Shown here: piece after piece, positions 15,701 to 21,927 of the stretch
Layout: each line of letters opens with the position of its first letter
Position numbering within the stretch: the stretch's first letter is position 1
Origin: a virus
Strand: one strand, 5' to 3'
IMG/VR virus record: IMGVR_UViG_3300033571_001860
Span: 1 to 26,861 of that record
DNA length: 26,861 bases
The notes under the pieces: generated by a model
What the model saw: the letters and a program-made list of their open reading frames with translations, nothing else
Database searches by the model: none
Told to the model about the DNA's origin: nothing
Program-made: the position numbers and the translations under genes

Positions 15701-15782
15701 CTCTAACAGGAGCAAATTCCCCACCAACGGTAGGGCCGCCAAGTTGTACCTGAGGCCCCTGTGATTCATAAATACTAGCCAT
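12726..15782 (-). CDS. Internal virion protein (gp15-like) with two C-terminal peptidoglycan-hydrolase domains
   Basis: A 1018-residue protein. The N-terminal ~700 residues (start MASIYESQGPQVQLGGPTVG) are helical and Gln/Ala-rich like T7 gp15 (747 residues). Two extra domains follow. Residues ~735-865 look lysozyme/transglycosylase-like: FQNDLIQKEGGGTNPYG with candidate E743, HFGAYQFKADTFAAVAKKAG, then a QDRAFQAV helix. Residues ~885-1018 have the LAS/M15 metallopeptidase signature: H948 and D955 in SKHHVASALDL and a terminal GHDDHLHVAF (H1013, H1015), as in D-Ala-D-Ala carboxypeptidases. The protein is likely ejected with gp14/gp16 and opens the cell wall for DNA entry. The metallopeptidase call is stronger than the lysozyme call. 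Confidence 0.87.
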   Translation of the reverse strand: MASIYESQGPQVQLGGPTVGGEFAPVRAYDPSQQMLEAVDRRARLQERDVQELTAFSSTLSKFVQQQGEEWKKRQIAKGFSAFLNKRGPQVTPQYQQEHKEAETRLKEAAQRDNQLANAAETIPGAEGVSAGIRNNSPALKGWEAYGYSIAQAQNAPFSLANYINDARNRNVKIFDPDNNTEITLSPRMGRAQAERALELLTEQWSIDTGISKINPQVLMEHAGNNIAITKIRLMEDWGKELDANAKAQQKDVAFKEGVSILGGITDTGTAQSASMSLEKALAAYGYQEINEEFPKMLSASYNEKVAAGDQIGATALLTNLGGTKHPSGVGTYRERFLPTFQELEGKLRDFGADQEKAQKAEQLALFMQEAERYNALPAAQRDVAINDPTNGLATRMRLAGMSEDEVRNARTGGSTSFEIALLAGIRNGSMLVGANKITKSILDTYLANGTIDKSVYDQAVANPALAEQQTVNDVFKDAKDQAVNLIRAWQTKSFTGSIVPSEASKAQAKVVAEVAIAKAMSKYQDIIQAQIDANQKVNLVKVSQDLAALARQELSDTNSSYYWNPDTHSAPNIEKATDKAPSLVPPTFTTTLPKNVLDAVTNRISSTATPVIPPDAVDIPAQMIANEQLAVNQGGKISDSIVRIAKASGYKDVNRYLSDQATKNGMTWTPNADQQTFLRNAKAVSPSIAARLAGELTPSERRRLIQQLDTLRQQQQTKASLQVQSAPGGTFATFQNDLIQKEGGGTNPYGQYNFGVARTGPADPNLTNLKVRDVIRGDYTINGQRVIHFGAYQFKADTFAAVAKKAGIPMDAPFNKETQDRAFQAVVMEEALPWRNRLNDYMSGRIPDTAANRAAAIQDLQNEWTSMKNLTPAKLGSYLQNMRMERQQGGVDPNLSNLPAPQRTVRVGQMLLNMGAKIWQHPNFDINKGYIDKGGGRVGRRSYDSKHHVASALDLPLQNNSVTQLDRVYDYLKNNAAALGVTELFWDRKGYYQNGKLIGGPRSKAIPGHDDHLHVAF

Positions 15783-15791
15783 TGGTTAGCC

Positions 15792-16364
15792 TCAGGGTTT
15801 GAATTCTTTGAATGTTTGAGCACCACTAATAAGTGACCCACCAATACCCGACACGAGTCCAAGCGCACTTGGAGCACTGGGTTTGATCATTCTATTGGCA
15901 GCCGCAATAGCGTTGGCACTTTGGGCCTGTTGATAGGTTTCTTGGCCCCTCAATAGGTAATCCTGGTTGGCATAGCCAAGGTTCATGCCAAGGGTAGCCA
16001 TGTCCTTGCCATAGGTACGCTCAGCATCCTGAGCCAACAAGCCAATGGACTTACCAACCCTGCCAGAAGCCAGAACCTTGCCTTGGGTTTGAAGAGCAGT
16101 GGCCATGACCTTTTGCGCATCCACGGCTGCCTTGTCGTATTCATTTTTGAGACGCATCTGATCGGCCACATAGGCACGGTTGGCTGCCTCAGCATTCAAC
16201 TGGATCTGACGGTTGTAGGCCGTTTGAGAGGCCTGATATGCCGCCATCTCTCCTTGATACTGTTGCTGCTGTGCTTGATACGAAGCAATGGAACCAACAG
16301 CACTAGAGGTAAAAGATGCAATGCCTAGCCAAAGGGCTGTTTGAGAAGCAGGATCTACGCACAT
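15792..16364 (-). CDS. Internal virion protein B (T7 gp14-like)
   Basis: A 190-residue protein, near T7 gp14 in size (196). The N-terminal Ala/Ser-rich helix (TALWLGIASFTSSAVGSIAS) could insert in the outer membrane after ejection. It is followed by a Gln/Ala/Tyr-rich coiled region (YQAQQQQYQGEMAAYQASQ) and a Gly/Ser-rich end (GLVSGIGGSLISGAQTF). It overlaps the gp13-like gene by 10 nt and is followed by the gp15-like gene after 9 nt. With the gp15- and gp16-like proteins it should make up the internal core. Confidence 0.88.
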   Translation of the reverse strand: MCVDPASQTALWLGIASFTSSAVGSIASYQAQQQQYQGEMAAYQASQTAYNRQIQLNAEAANRAYVADQMRLKNEYDKAAVDAQKVMATALQTQGKVLASGRVGKSIGLLAQDAERTYGKDMATLGMNLGYANQDYLLRGQETYQQAQSANAIAAANRMIKPSAPSALGLVSGIGGSLISGAQTFKEFKP

Positions 16365-16849
16365 TTTGTTAGTTTAGCAAATTCTACATAGGTTAAGCAG
16401 TTGGGACCCACGGTCCGATACATGAGCTTCTTAAATCCAAGCATGTGGAGCAGCTTCATGTGAAGTGTGTTTCGTGGATCAGCCACGTTGTGGAGTACAT
16501 CATAGGAAGTCAATTGATCGACCCATCTTTTTGCTTCCTTTACGAATAGTTTTGGATACGGACGGACATGGTGCGTGGTTAGCATCCATATGGCTCCGCA
16601 ATGGGCATCTGTTCTGGATACCCCCGCAATTCCGCAGAGGTTACCTTCTGGGTTGATAAAGGTGACCGCTATTTCCGAATGACGAATGGAAAGGGTAAGG
16701 GCCAAGGTCGGAATGTGACCAAGACCCTCAACCTCTCTTCTATCATCCTCTTGTAGGTGTTCCGCTACATAAAAGGCATCTTCAATGGTGGCGGGGCGAA
16801 TGAGTTCTACTGCCTCAGCACTCCTCTGGTTGTGAAGGATCCTTGCCAT
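16355..16849 (-). CDS. Internal virion protein A-like (gp13-like, GNAT-type fold)
   Basis: A 164-residue protein between tail tube B and gp14, the place of T7 gp13. The layout resembles a GNAT acetyltransferase fold: LIRPATIEDAFYVAEHLQED (strand 1/helix 1), ITLALTLSIRHS-like strands, NLCGIAGVSRTDAHCGAIWML, then a helix and NVADPRNTLHMKLLHMLGFK, which looks like the conserved late helix of GNAT folds. T7 gp13 shares this GNAT-like look and is not a known enzyme. Start ATG at 16849 gives a 43-nt overlap with gp12; no better in-frame start is seen close by. Catalytic activity is unproven. Confidence 0.8.
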   Translation of the reverse strand: MARILHNQRSAEAVELIRPATIEDAFYVAEHLQEDDRREVEGLGHIPTLALTLSIRHSEIAVTFINPEGNLCGIAGVSRTDAHCGAIWMLTTHHVRPYPKLFVKEAKRWVDQLTSYDVLHNVADPRNTLHMKLLHMLGFKKLMYRTVGPNCLTYVEFAKLTKCA

Positions 16850-19779
16850 GTTAGGCTTGTGATAGCGGTTGGGAGGGGGTAATCAGCTTTGATTGTGATG
16901 TCTACCTGATCTGCCTTAGCCATGATGGGAATCGTATTGGTCGGATTCCTTAGCATTGGTAGGGTCTGTGCCAGGTATTGGTTGGCTGTGATTTGTGGAA
17001 GTTCTGCCAAGTAGTCTTCTCTTCCATCAGCACTCACCTTAACGCTGTAAGGTCCAGAGTTGTAGCTGCTGATGTCGATCCGGTAGATGGTAGGAACATT
17101 AAGAGTGTCGGAGGCGTTCTCGCTTGGTTTGTAGTAAAGAGCAGGAAGGGTTGCTTCTGCCTCGTATCCTACCCCAAGGGCCCAAGGAAGGGATGTCTGG
17201 TTTCCATCCACCAACACGAAGTACCGTTGACCAGCAGGTGAATCATCATCAAACTGGAGTGGAAGGTTGTTGACTAGGCCTGGATTCTGTGGATCCAAGG
17301 AAACAGCAACAGCAGTTCCAGTAAAGCTTTCAATCTCTTCCTTAAAGCAGAGCTTGGTTTGATCAGTTCCGGACAAGTAGACCTTCACCGGATTGTAATC
17401 GTACAAGTCCAGTCTGGTATCCACATAGGTCCCATCATAGAGCAATGCCCCGCTGGAGGACTCCGTGACCAGATTGATCTTGCTCAGGAATGGGGTTGGT
17501 TGGTTGGTGACAACGTACATGTGTTCATTGTCAAAGTCAACCAAAGAGATGGTTCCAGGAAGAATCCACTTGAACCAGCTGTTCATCAGAGCCTTGTCTT
17601 GACTGACGAGCCACCGATAGAGGTAAACAGCATTCCGTTCTTGTAGGGACAAGATGGCCAACGTGTTGGAAATGGTGCTGCCCTTGAAGGAAATCACATC
17701 TCCTGGAATGTACGAGGGAATGGTTCGAGTGATCTCAACCGTCTGTGGCTTTGTGGAAGAGTCGGTGATCAACATTTCCCTGATGCTGGCGGCCCTGACC
17801 GTTTGATCCAGAATCATGAAAGAGTTGCCGGAATCCAACGGAGAGATGGTGGCATCCTGGCTGAACTTAGAAACCAGATTGATCTCAGCAGTTGATGGGC
17901 TGAATGCCTCTGTTGATGTTTCAAGGATGTACTGAGCGTTGTCCGCAAACAGCATCAATCCTCGTGGAACTTGAAGGGCATGAGTCAGCTGAACTGGCTT
18001 CTGTGATCCACAAGAGATGTCAATCGGATCGCTATCAACAATGGTGATGACGGTGCTGGCAAAGAAGTCAAAGTAACTTCCAGCCTGACTGCAAATCACG
18101 TTGTCGTTGCTGAAGAAGATCAGGCGATTCTTAAAGAAGTTGATACCAGAGATCGGATACCCAATAAAGGTAGGATTGGGATTGGTTTCCAGATCACCAA
18201 CAACCCTTGAGTTCCAATACTGATTAGCAATCTCGTCTACGGTACCTGTTGCGGTACCCACGGCTGTGATAGTGAAGGTGTCACCACGATCGGACGTAAC
18301 CACATTGTTTGCGGTGTAACCTTGTCCAGCACGAACAATCTTGATGCCATCGATTGCGTTTGGAAATGAATCAACAATCTGAATGCCTGACTTAGTAGGG
18401 TTGGTTCCCACCTGAGCAGTGAAGGCTCCAACTTGAGTGATCTTTCTATTTCCAATGACAACGGCATTGAGGTTGGTAGTGGTCGCAACCTTCACACCAC
18501 CAACATACCAGTCATAGCGGTAAGAGTAGGTGATATAACTTCCACCACGAGACCCATAACTTGTAACAGGAACTGTATACCTGGAAACGTAATCCGTTGT
18601 GGAAACGTTTGTGGATGTAGTAGTGACGGTTCGAGTGGTAGTAGAGGTAATCTCAAGACGCAGGTCCTTACCAGTTCCACCAGAAACAGCAAAGCTTTCC
18701 CCAATCTGATACTGACCAAAGGTATTGTTGGTAATGGTAATGGTTTGAGGAACACCAGTGATGGTTGCTGTTTGGGTAACCGCTGTTGAATCCAGATTCC
18801 TAAAGGTGAAGGTGCCGTTTGCCTCACGAATAAGCGCGTGGGGCATTGTGGTGGCATCAAACTTCAGGGGAACACTTGGACCAATGGTTTCCTTCCAAAC
18901 GCCTGCCCCATAGTTTTCTCCATTGCTGGTAACGAACTTCACATAGTAGTCATCACCATTGACAGTCTTGTCACCAGAAACCTTTAGGATGGCGCCATTT
19001 TTGAACTGTTTTGGTAGAACCGTGATCGATGGAACCTCATCTCTGTAGGCCTCCAATGCGGATCCTGTTGGTCCTCCAATTGCCTTGATGTCAAAGGCAG
19101 CTCCATCATTCTTTGTGATGTAAATGGAATTACCAACTGCTGTTGCTGTAAATCCACTTCCTGCTCTATTGATGCCCTTCTCGTGGTTAGTATCGTGTGT
19201 TGACGTTAATGCTGTTAGGATGGTACTCAAACCACCATGGTTAGAGGCGGTAGTAAAGAATGAGTCAACATTATTAAGAGTAATGGTATACTTCATGTCT
19301 CCGCCAACAGTGTTAATGTTGACGAATGCGTAGTTAACCTTGGCAGCACTTGAAGTACCATTACCAGTGGCCATCTTGGTGACCACCTTCTTGTTCAACA
19401 CAAAGTAGTAGTCATTGATCTGGAGCAGCTCCAGGTCGGTTGGGTTGGTATGGGTTGCGTAGGTGGTTGCTGATGCTGCTGGAGTGTTGATGGTCTTGGC
19501 TACCCCAGAATCAGCATCCCAGATTTTTGGCACACCGTTGGAAGCAAACTGGATGATGTAGCGTTCTTGATCATCTCTGGTGGCAAAGAACCACGCCGCC
19601 CCACCACCAGCTCCACTCAGTGCTCCAATGGCCTTCAAGCCAGGACGCTTGATCAGACCAAAGGCCGGGTCTGGAAAGTAGTTGGTACAGGATCTTAGCT
19701 GACCAGCCAACTTAAACGCATCTGCTTGCTGAGATACCCCACCAATCAGGTTGGGAATTTTCTGAGAAATAGTAGCCAT
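16807..19779 (-). CDS. Tail tubular protein B (T7 gp12-like), nozzle
   Basis: A 990-residue tail nozzle protein, longer than T7 gp12 (794). The N-terminal signature MATISQKIPNLIGGVSQQAD, then NYFPDPAFGLIKRPGL, and a first-domain motif (DLELLQINDYYFVLNKKVV) match the family closely. The middle (about 180-480) contains inserted Thr-rich beta domains (e.g. TSTTTRTVTTTSTNVSTTDY). The C-terminal half has the usual beta-propeller features (YRWLVSQDKALMNSWFKW). The start overlaps the gp11 stop as TGATG, indicating coupling. It assembles below gp11 and carries the fibres. Confidence 0.95.
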   Translation of the reverse strand: MATISQKIPNLIGGVSQQADAFKLAGQLRSCTNYFPDPAFGLIKRPGLKAIGALSGAGGGAAWFFATRDDQERYIIQFASNGVPKIWDADSGVAKTINTPAASATTYATHTNPTDLELLQINDYYFVLNKKVVTKMATGNGTSSAAKVNYAFVNINTVGGDMKYTITLNNVDSFFTTASNHGGLSTILTALTSTHDTNHEKGINRAGSGFTATAVGNSIYITKNDGAAFDIKAIGGPTGSALEAYRDEVPSITVLPKQFKNGAILKVSGDKTVNGDDYYVKFVTSNGENYGAGVWKETIGPSVPLKFDATTMPHALIREANGTFTFRNLDSTAVTQTATITGVPQTITITNNTFGQYQIGESFAVSGGTGKDLRLEITSTTTRTVTTTSTNVSTTDYVSRYTVPVTSYGSRGGSYITYSYRYDWYVGGVKVATTTNLNAVVIGNRKITQVGAFTAQVGTNPTKSGIQIVDSFPNAIDGIKIVRAGQGYTANNVVTSDRGDTFTITAVGTATGTVDEIANQYWNSRVVGDLETNPNPTFIGYPISGINFFKNRLIFFSNDNVICSQAGSYFDFFASTVITIVDSDPIDISCGSQKPVQLTHALQVPRGLMLFADNAQYILETSTEAFSPSTAEINLVSKFSQDATISPLDSGNSFMILDQTVRAASIREMLITDSSTKPQTVEITRTIPSYIPGDVISFKGSTISNTLAILSLQERNAVYLYRWLVSQDKALMNSWFKWILPGTISLVDFDNEHMYVVTNQPTPFLSKINLVTESSSGALLYDGTYVDTRLDLYDYNPVKVYLSGTDQTKLCFKEEIESFTGTAVAVSLDPQNPGLVNNLPLQFDDDSPAGQRYFVLVDGNQTSLPWALGVGYEAEATLPALYYKPSENASDTLNVPTIYRIDISSYNSGPYSVKVSADGREDYLAELPQITANQYLAQTLPMLRNPTNTIPIMAKADQVDITIKADYPLPTAITSLTWQGSFTTRGVLRQ

Positions 19780-20393
19780 CAGCGTGCCAGTGCCCGGTAA
19801 GGAGTGTAGGAGATGTAGTAGTTCTGTCCTGTTTCAATGCCAAACACGTTGGCTTCGGAGGTCTGGGTATCGTAGGACAGACAGTTGGCACGAGCCATGC
19901 CTTCATCTGATTCAAAGATCCGGAACTTCACAGCATCGATGTCCCCAGCCACTCGATCATAGAAGATGCGGGTTGCCTTGATCACGATGTAGTCCTTGAA
20001 CACCTGTGGAAGATCTTCAAAGTCAAAGGCCCAGATCACATCACAATAGATCGTGGTGTTAGCGGGAAAGGTAAAGGTGTGGCTAATCTTGTCGTAGAGC
20101 TGGCCATTCCGCAATACGGTCTGGTATTTCTGTACGTTAGCAATCTTGTTGTCCGCAATCTGAAGAACGTTTGTCGGAACAGCAATGATGCCGCTTGCAT
20201 CAGACACGAAGGGGTACTTGTATTCGGTGTTGAAGTTCCACCCTTCTCCTTGAACAGAGCGGTTGGCATCATCCAGGATGCTAAGTGCTGAGGCCACCTC
20301 TGGATTGAACGTGTCGAGTGAAGTCACCGGAGCCTGTCCGATGCCAGTCAGCATTTGATTAACAGCTTCAAGCTGCGTGGTTGCGAATGTCAT
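19779..20393 (-). CDS. Tail tubular protein A (T7 gp11-like), gatekeeper
   Basis: A 204-residue adaptor (T7 gp11 is 196) that sits between portal and nozzle. The correct start is the ATG at 20393 (MTFATTQLEAVNQMLTGIGQ). The frame stays open for 47 more codons upstream, but those overlap the capsid end and the terminator and are not family sequence. Family features: AVNQMLxxIGQAPVTSL, then ALSILDDANRSVQGEGWNFN, the KDYIVIKATRIFYDR helix and a C-terminal GQNYYISYTPYRALAR. It is the first gene after the capsid terminator, so it depends on read-through or a separate promoter. Confidence 0.94.
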   Translation of the reverse strand: MTFATTQLEAVNQMLTGIGQAPVTSLDTFNPEVASALSILDDANRSVQGEGWNFNTEYKYPFVSDASGIIAVPTNVLQIADNKIANVQKYQTVLRNGQLYDKISHTFTFPANTTIYCDVIWAFDFEDLPQVFKDYIVIKATRIFYDRVAGDIDAVKFRIFESDEGMARANCLSYDTQTSEANVFGIETGQNYYISYTPYRALAR

Positions 20394-20420
20394 TGGACGA
20401 GAGTCAGGGACGACTAAAGA

Positions 20421-20453
20421 TAATAAAAAAGGGGCCACCAATAAGGCAGCCCC
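20421..20453 (-). terminator. Rho-independent terminator after the capsid gene
   Basis: On the minus-strand RNA, GGGGCUGCC pairs with GGUGGCCCC (9 bp, two G-U wobbles) around loop UUAUU, followed at once by UUUUUU and AUUAU. It lies 25 nt after the capsid stop, as T7 T-phi lies just after gene 10. Partial read-through would give high capsid and lower tail-gene expression. Confidence 0.9.
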
Positions 20454-20464
20454 AAATGATAACG

Positions 20465-20480
20465 GATAGAAGCGTCTATC
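20465..20480 (-). other. Hairpin at the capsid stop codon
   Basis: GATAGA and TCTATC form a perfect 6-bp stem with a CGCT loop on the transcript. The stem begins within the capsid stop codon and ends 11 nt before the terminator stem. It may shield the 3' end of the capsid mRNA or influence termination of translation; no direct evidence. Confidence 0.5.
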
Positions 20481-21480
20481 AGTTAACGTTGCGGAAAGCA
20501 CCGGCACAGGACACCCGGACAGGGCCCGCACCATAGGCCAGACGGCCCACGATCACATCACCCTGGTAGATGACCTTGGTATCAGCACCAGTGGTCTGAA
20601 CCGAAGGACCGATGGCTTCAACCACACCAGCAGCATCACGATGGAAGATCAGGCCGCAGGCATTGGTGAAGTCGGTAGCAATGCCGTAGTTGTTGTTCTC
20701 ACCGGTAACGGCAGCAGCATCAATGTTGGCACCGCTGGGCGAGCCATACTTGCCGAGGAACGGAATGTTGTTCGACTTGTAGATCTTGATGCCGGCGATC
20801 TCATAGAGACCTTCGCCGCTGTTCAGGTTACCCTGGGTGTTGCCGTACTCACGGTTCAGGATGTTGGTGTCAACCTGACTGATCAGGGCGTAGTACTGAC
20901 GGGGGCTCAGAACGGCCACACGACCATCCTTAGGAGCAGCGATCTCGTCCAGGCGGGCAGCGGCTTCAAAGAAACCGTCCACGAGGGCCTGAGCATCATA
21001 CTCCTTGTTGGCACCCAGGTTCACACGGAAACCACCAGGCTCGCCGGTCACAGCAGCAGACAGTCCCGAAGCACGATCCAGAACGCGGAAGATCCGACGA
21101 TCATAGAACTCAGCCAGGCTCTGACCGATCTGACGAGCGATAGGACCGCGGATGTCATACTGGGCCAGGGTCTCGTTCAGGTCATAAACGAACGCAGAGG
21201 CAACCAGCAGGTCGTCCATTGCGATGGTGGTCTCAGCCACAGGCGGGTTGCCAGAACCGAGGATGGCGCTACCAGGAGTGTGGTAACCAGCCGAGATACG
21301 ACCGGTGTGGATGAATTGAGCTTCCTTGCCGTTACGGAGGGTACGGTTCTGAACCAGACCCTTGGCAATGGTAGCGTTACGGAAAGCTTCATACACCTCA
21401 CCGGTGAAGAGCTTCAGAAACAGAGCTTTAGTGTCGCCAGCCTTGTTAGACTGACCGAGTTGAGTAAGAGTTGCAGTCAT
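20479..21480 (-). CDS. Major capsid protein (T7 gp10-like)
   Basis: A 333-residue HK97-fold shell protein, near T7 gp10A (345). Start ATG at 21480 (MTATLTQLGQSNKAGDTKAL). Family landmarks: ALFLKLFTGEVYEAFRNATI, FIHTGRISAGYHTPG, AMDDLLVASAFVYDLNETLA, ARQIGQSLAEFYDRRIFRVL, VAVLSPRQYYALISQ, GIKIYKSNNIPF. There is no Shine-Dalgarno sequence before the ATG, yet the 447-nt structured leader and the terminator make this gene a separate expression unit. A T7-type -1 frameshift product is not possible here: the -1 frame closes at the end of the gene. Confidence 0.97.
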   Translation of the reverse strand: MTATLTQLGQSNKAGDTKALFLKLFTGEVYEAFRNATIAKGLVQNRTLRNGKEAQFIHTGRISAGYHTPGSAILGSGNPPVAETTIAMDDLLVASAFVYDLNETLAQYDIRGPIARQIGQSLAEFYDRRIFRVLDRASGLSAAVTGEPGGFRVNLGANKEYDAQALVDGFFEAAARLDEIAAPKDGRVAVLSPRQYYALISQVDTNILNREYGNTQGNLNSGEGLYEIAGIKIYKSNNIPFLGKYGSPSGANIDAAAVTGENNNYGIATDFTNACGLIFHRDAAGVVEAIGPSVQTTGADTKVIYQGDVIVGRLAYGAGPVRVSCAGAFRNVN

Positions 21481-21511
21481 TGTCTTTTAAGAAAGTAGGG
21501 TTATCACGTTT

Positions 21512-21523
21512 TCAAGTACTTGA
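21512..21523. repeat. Perfect 12-bp palindrome TCAAGTACTTGA
   Basis: A complete self-complementary sequence 32 nt upstream of the capsid ATG. As RNA it could form only a small hairpin; as DNA it could be a dimer-protein site. Function unknown. Confidence 0.6.
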
Positions 21524-21557
21524 GTTTTATCCGGATTTGAAGTATTCAGTTTTTGGG

Positions 21558-21601
21558 CAATACGTCCGTTGTATTGGGTATCCTCCGCAGAGGGCCAATA
21601 C
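21558..21601 (-). promoter_or_regulatory. Mutually exclusive hairpins in the capsid leader
   Basis: On the minus-strand RNA the order is GUAUUGG (21601-21595), CCAAUAC (21577-21571), GUAUUG (21563-21558). The middle element can pair with the first (7 bp, enclosing a further CCUC/GAGG stem at 21593-21582) or with the third (6 bp, 7-nt loop). Both pairings are perfect but cannot coexist, the geometry of an attenuator or switch about 80-120 nt before the capsid start. No ligand-binding class is recognisable. Confidence 0.5.
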
Positions 21602-21602
21602 T

Positions 21603-21616
21603 CCAGTTCGAACTGG
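21603..21616. repeat. Perfect 14-bp palindrome CCAGTTCGAACTGG
   Basis: As RNA it folds to a 5-bp stem with a UCGA loop. It lies between the tRNA-like element and the competing hairpins. The GTTCGAAC core recalls a tRNA T-loop, but the flanks cannot form a T-stem in that register. Confidence 0.6.
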
Positions 21617-21645
21617 GTTTTTAAAGAGGTTGTCCCATCCTCAAA

Positions 21646-21717
21646 AGGTCGAGCTGGATTTGCACCAGCACTGAGTTCCAGTTTCGCCTGGCTGCCTCTA
21701 CATTGGGCTATCGACCT
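21646..21717 (-). ncRNA. tRNA-like element (72 nt), possibly a degenerate tRNA
   Basis: The segment folds as a cloverleaf: acceptor AGGTCGA/TCGACCT (7 bp, perfect), T8-A9 in place, a D-arm GCC...GGC with A14, a T-arm GCTGG/CCAGC (5 bp, perfect) with loop TGCAAAT (tRNA consensus TTCRANY, one mismatch), and a 7-nt variable loop. The anticodon arm is abnormal: CCAG/CTGG gives four pairs with a six-base loop GCGAAA and no U33, so I cannot assign an anticodon. CCA is not encoded and U follows the acceptor. It could be a decayed tRNA or a tRNA mimic that guides RNase P cleavage of the capsid mRNA leader. Confidence 0.5.
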
Positions 21718-21777
21718 AGCGACCCCCAGGTTTGAGCTTCCAATGGATAGGCTTAGGGGGTGTTGTTTAATTTGATG

Positions 21778-21822
21778 GCCTACACGTAAACAAATGCCTC
21801 AGGGACAGCCAGAGGTGTAGGC
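21778..21822 (-). other. Inverted repeat GCCTACAC / GTGTAGGC in the capsid leader
   Basis: A perfect 8-bp stem (21778-21785 with 21815-21822). An inner CCTC/GAGG pairing is possible. The stem covers the final TAG of the interrupted short frame. Confidence 0.55.
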
Positions 21823-21893
21823 TCTATTTGGTTGTCCGCGCCAAAAGGCAGCGGGACGGTTCACCATCCACCGGGAATCCATCCGGTGTACAT
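21780..21893 (-). other. Interrupted short reading frame with internal UGA
   Basis: From an ATG at 21893 the frame reads MYTGWIPGGW, then UGA, then TVPLPFGADNQIEPTPLA and VPEAFVYV before TAG. The second half looks protein-like (Pro/aromatic pattern, no low complexity) although it has no start codon of its own. It could be a decayed small gene, a recoded 37-residue peptide, or chance. There is no clear ribosome-binding site. Not in the scaffold frame. Confidence 0.3.
21869..21888 (-). other. Hairpin CACCGG / CCGGTG early in the capsid leader
   Basis: A perfect 6-bp stem with an 8-nt loop; ACGG and CCGT further out could extend it as a second helix. It overlaps the start of the interrupted short frame. 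Confidence 0.5.
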
Positions 21894-21927
21894 TCGCCGT
21901 TACAAAGCCACGGACGCGGGCACTAGA

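Larger units (their letters stand above)
21481..21927 (-). promoter_or_regulatory. Structured untranslated leader of the capsid gene
   Basis: This is the longest stretch without a convincing gene. In transcript order it holds: a short frame with an internal UGA (21893-21780), stems at 21888-21869 and 21822-21778, a 6-bp ACCCCC/GGGGGU pairing (21761-21722), a tRNA-like 72-mer (21717-21646), a small GAGG/CCUC stem, a 14-nt palindrome, two competing hairpins (21601-21558) and a 12-nt palindrome near the capsid start. In T7 the equivalent gap has the phi10 promoter and leader hairpins. I could not identify a phage RNA-polymerase promoter by eye, though one is expected here. Confidence 0.7.

Noticed and set aside
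20394-20534. Upstream extension of the gp11 frame by 47 codons, or a capsid-gp11 fusion by frameshift
   Set aside because: The extension overlaps the capsid end, its stop-codon hairpin and the terminator, and is not family sequence. Joining it to the capsid frame needs a +1 shift with no slippery site; the -1 frame closes at the end of the gene.
20641-21498. 285-residue plus-strand frame opposite the capsid gene
   Set aside because: Antisense shadow of a strongly conserved capsid gene; its composition follows from capsid codon usage.
21799-21927. Read-through extension of the scaffold protein past its TGA for 42 codons
   Set aside because: The frame is open, but the sequence (Arg/Trp-rich, low similarity to scaffold composition) looks like non-coding DNA, and a different frame over the same stretch looks more protein-like.
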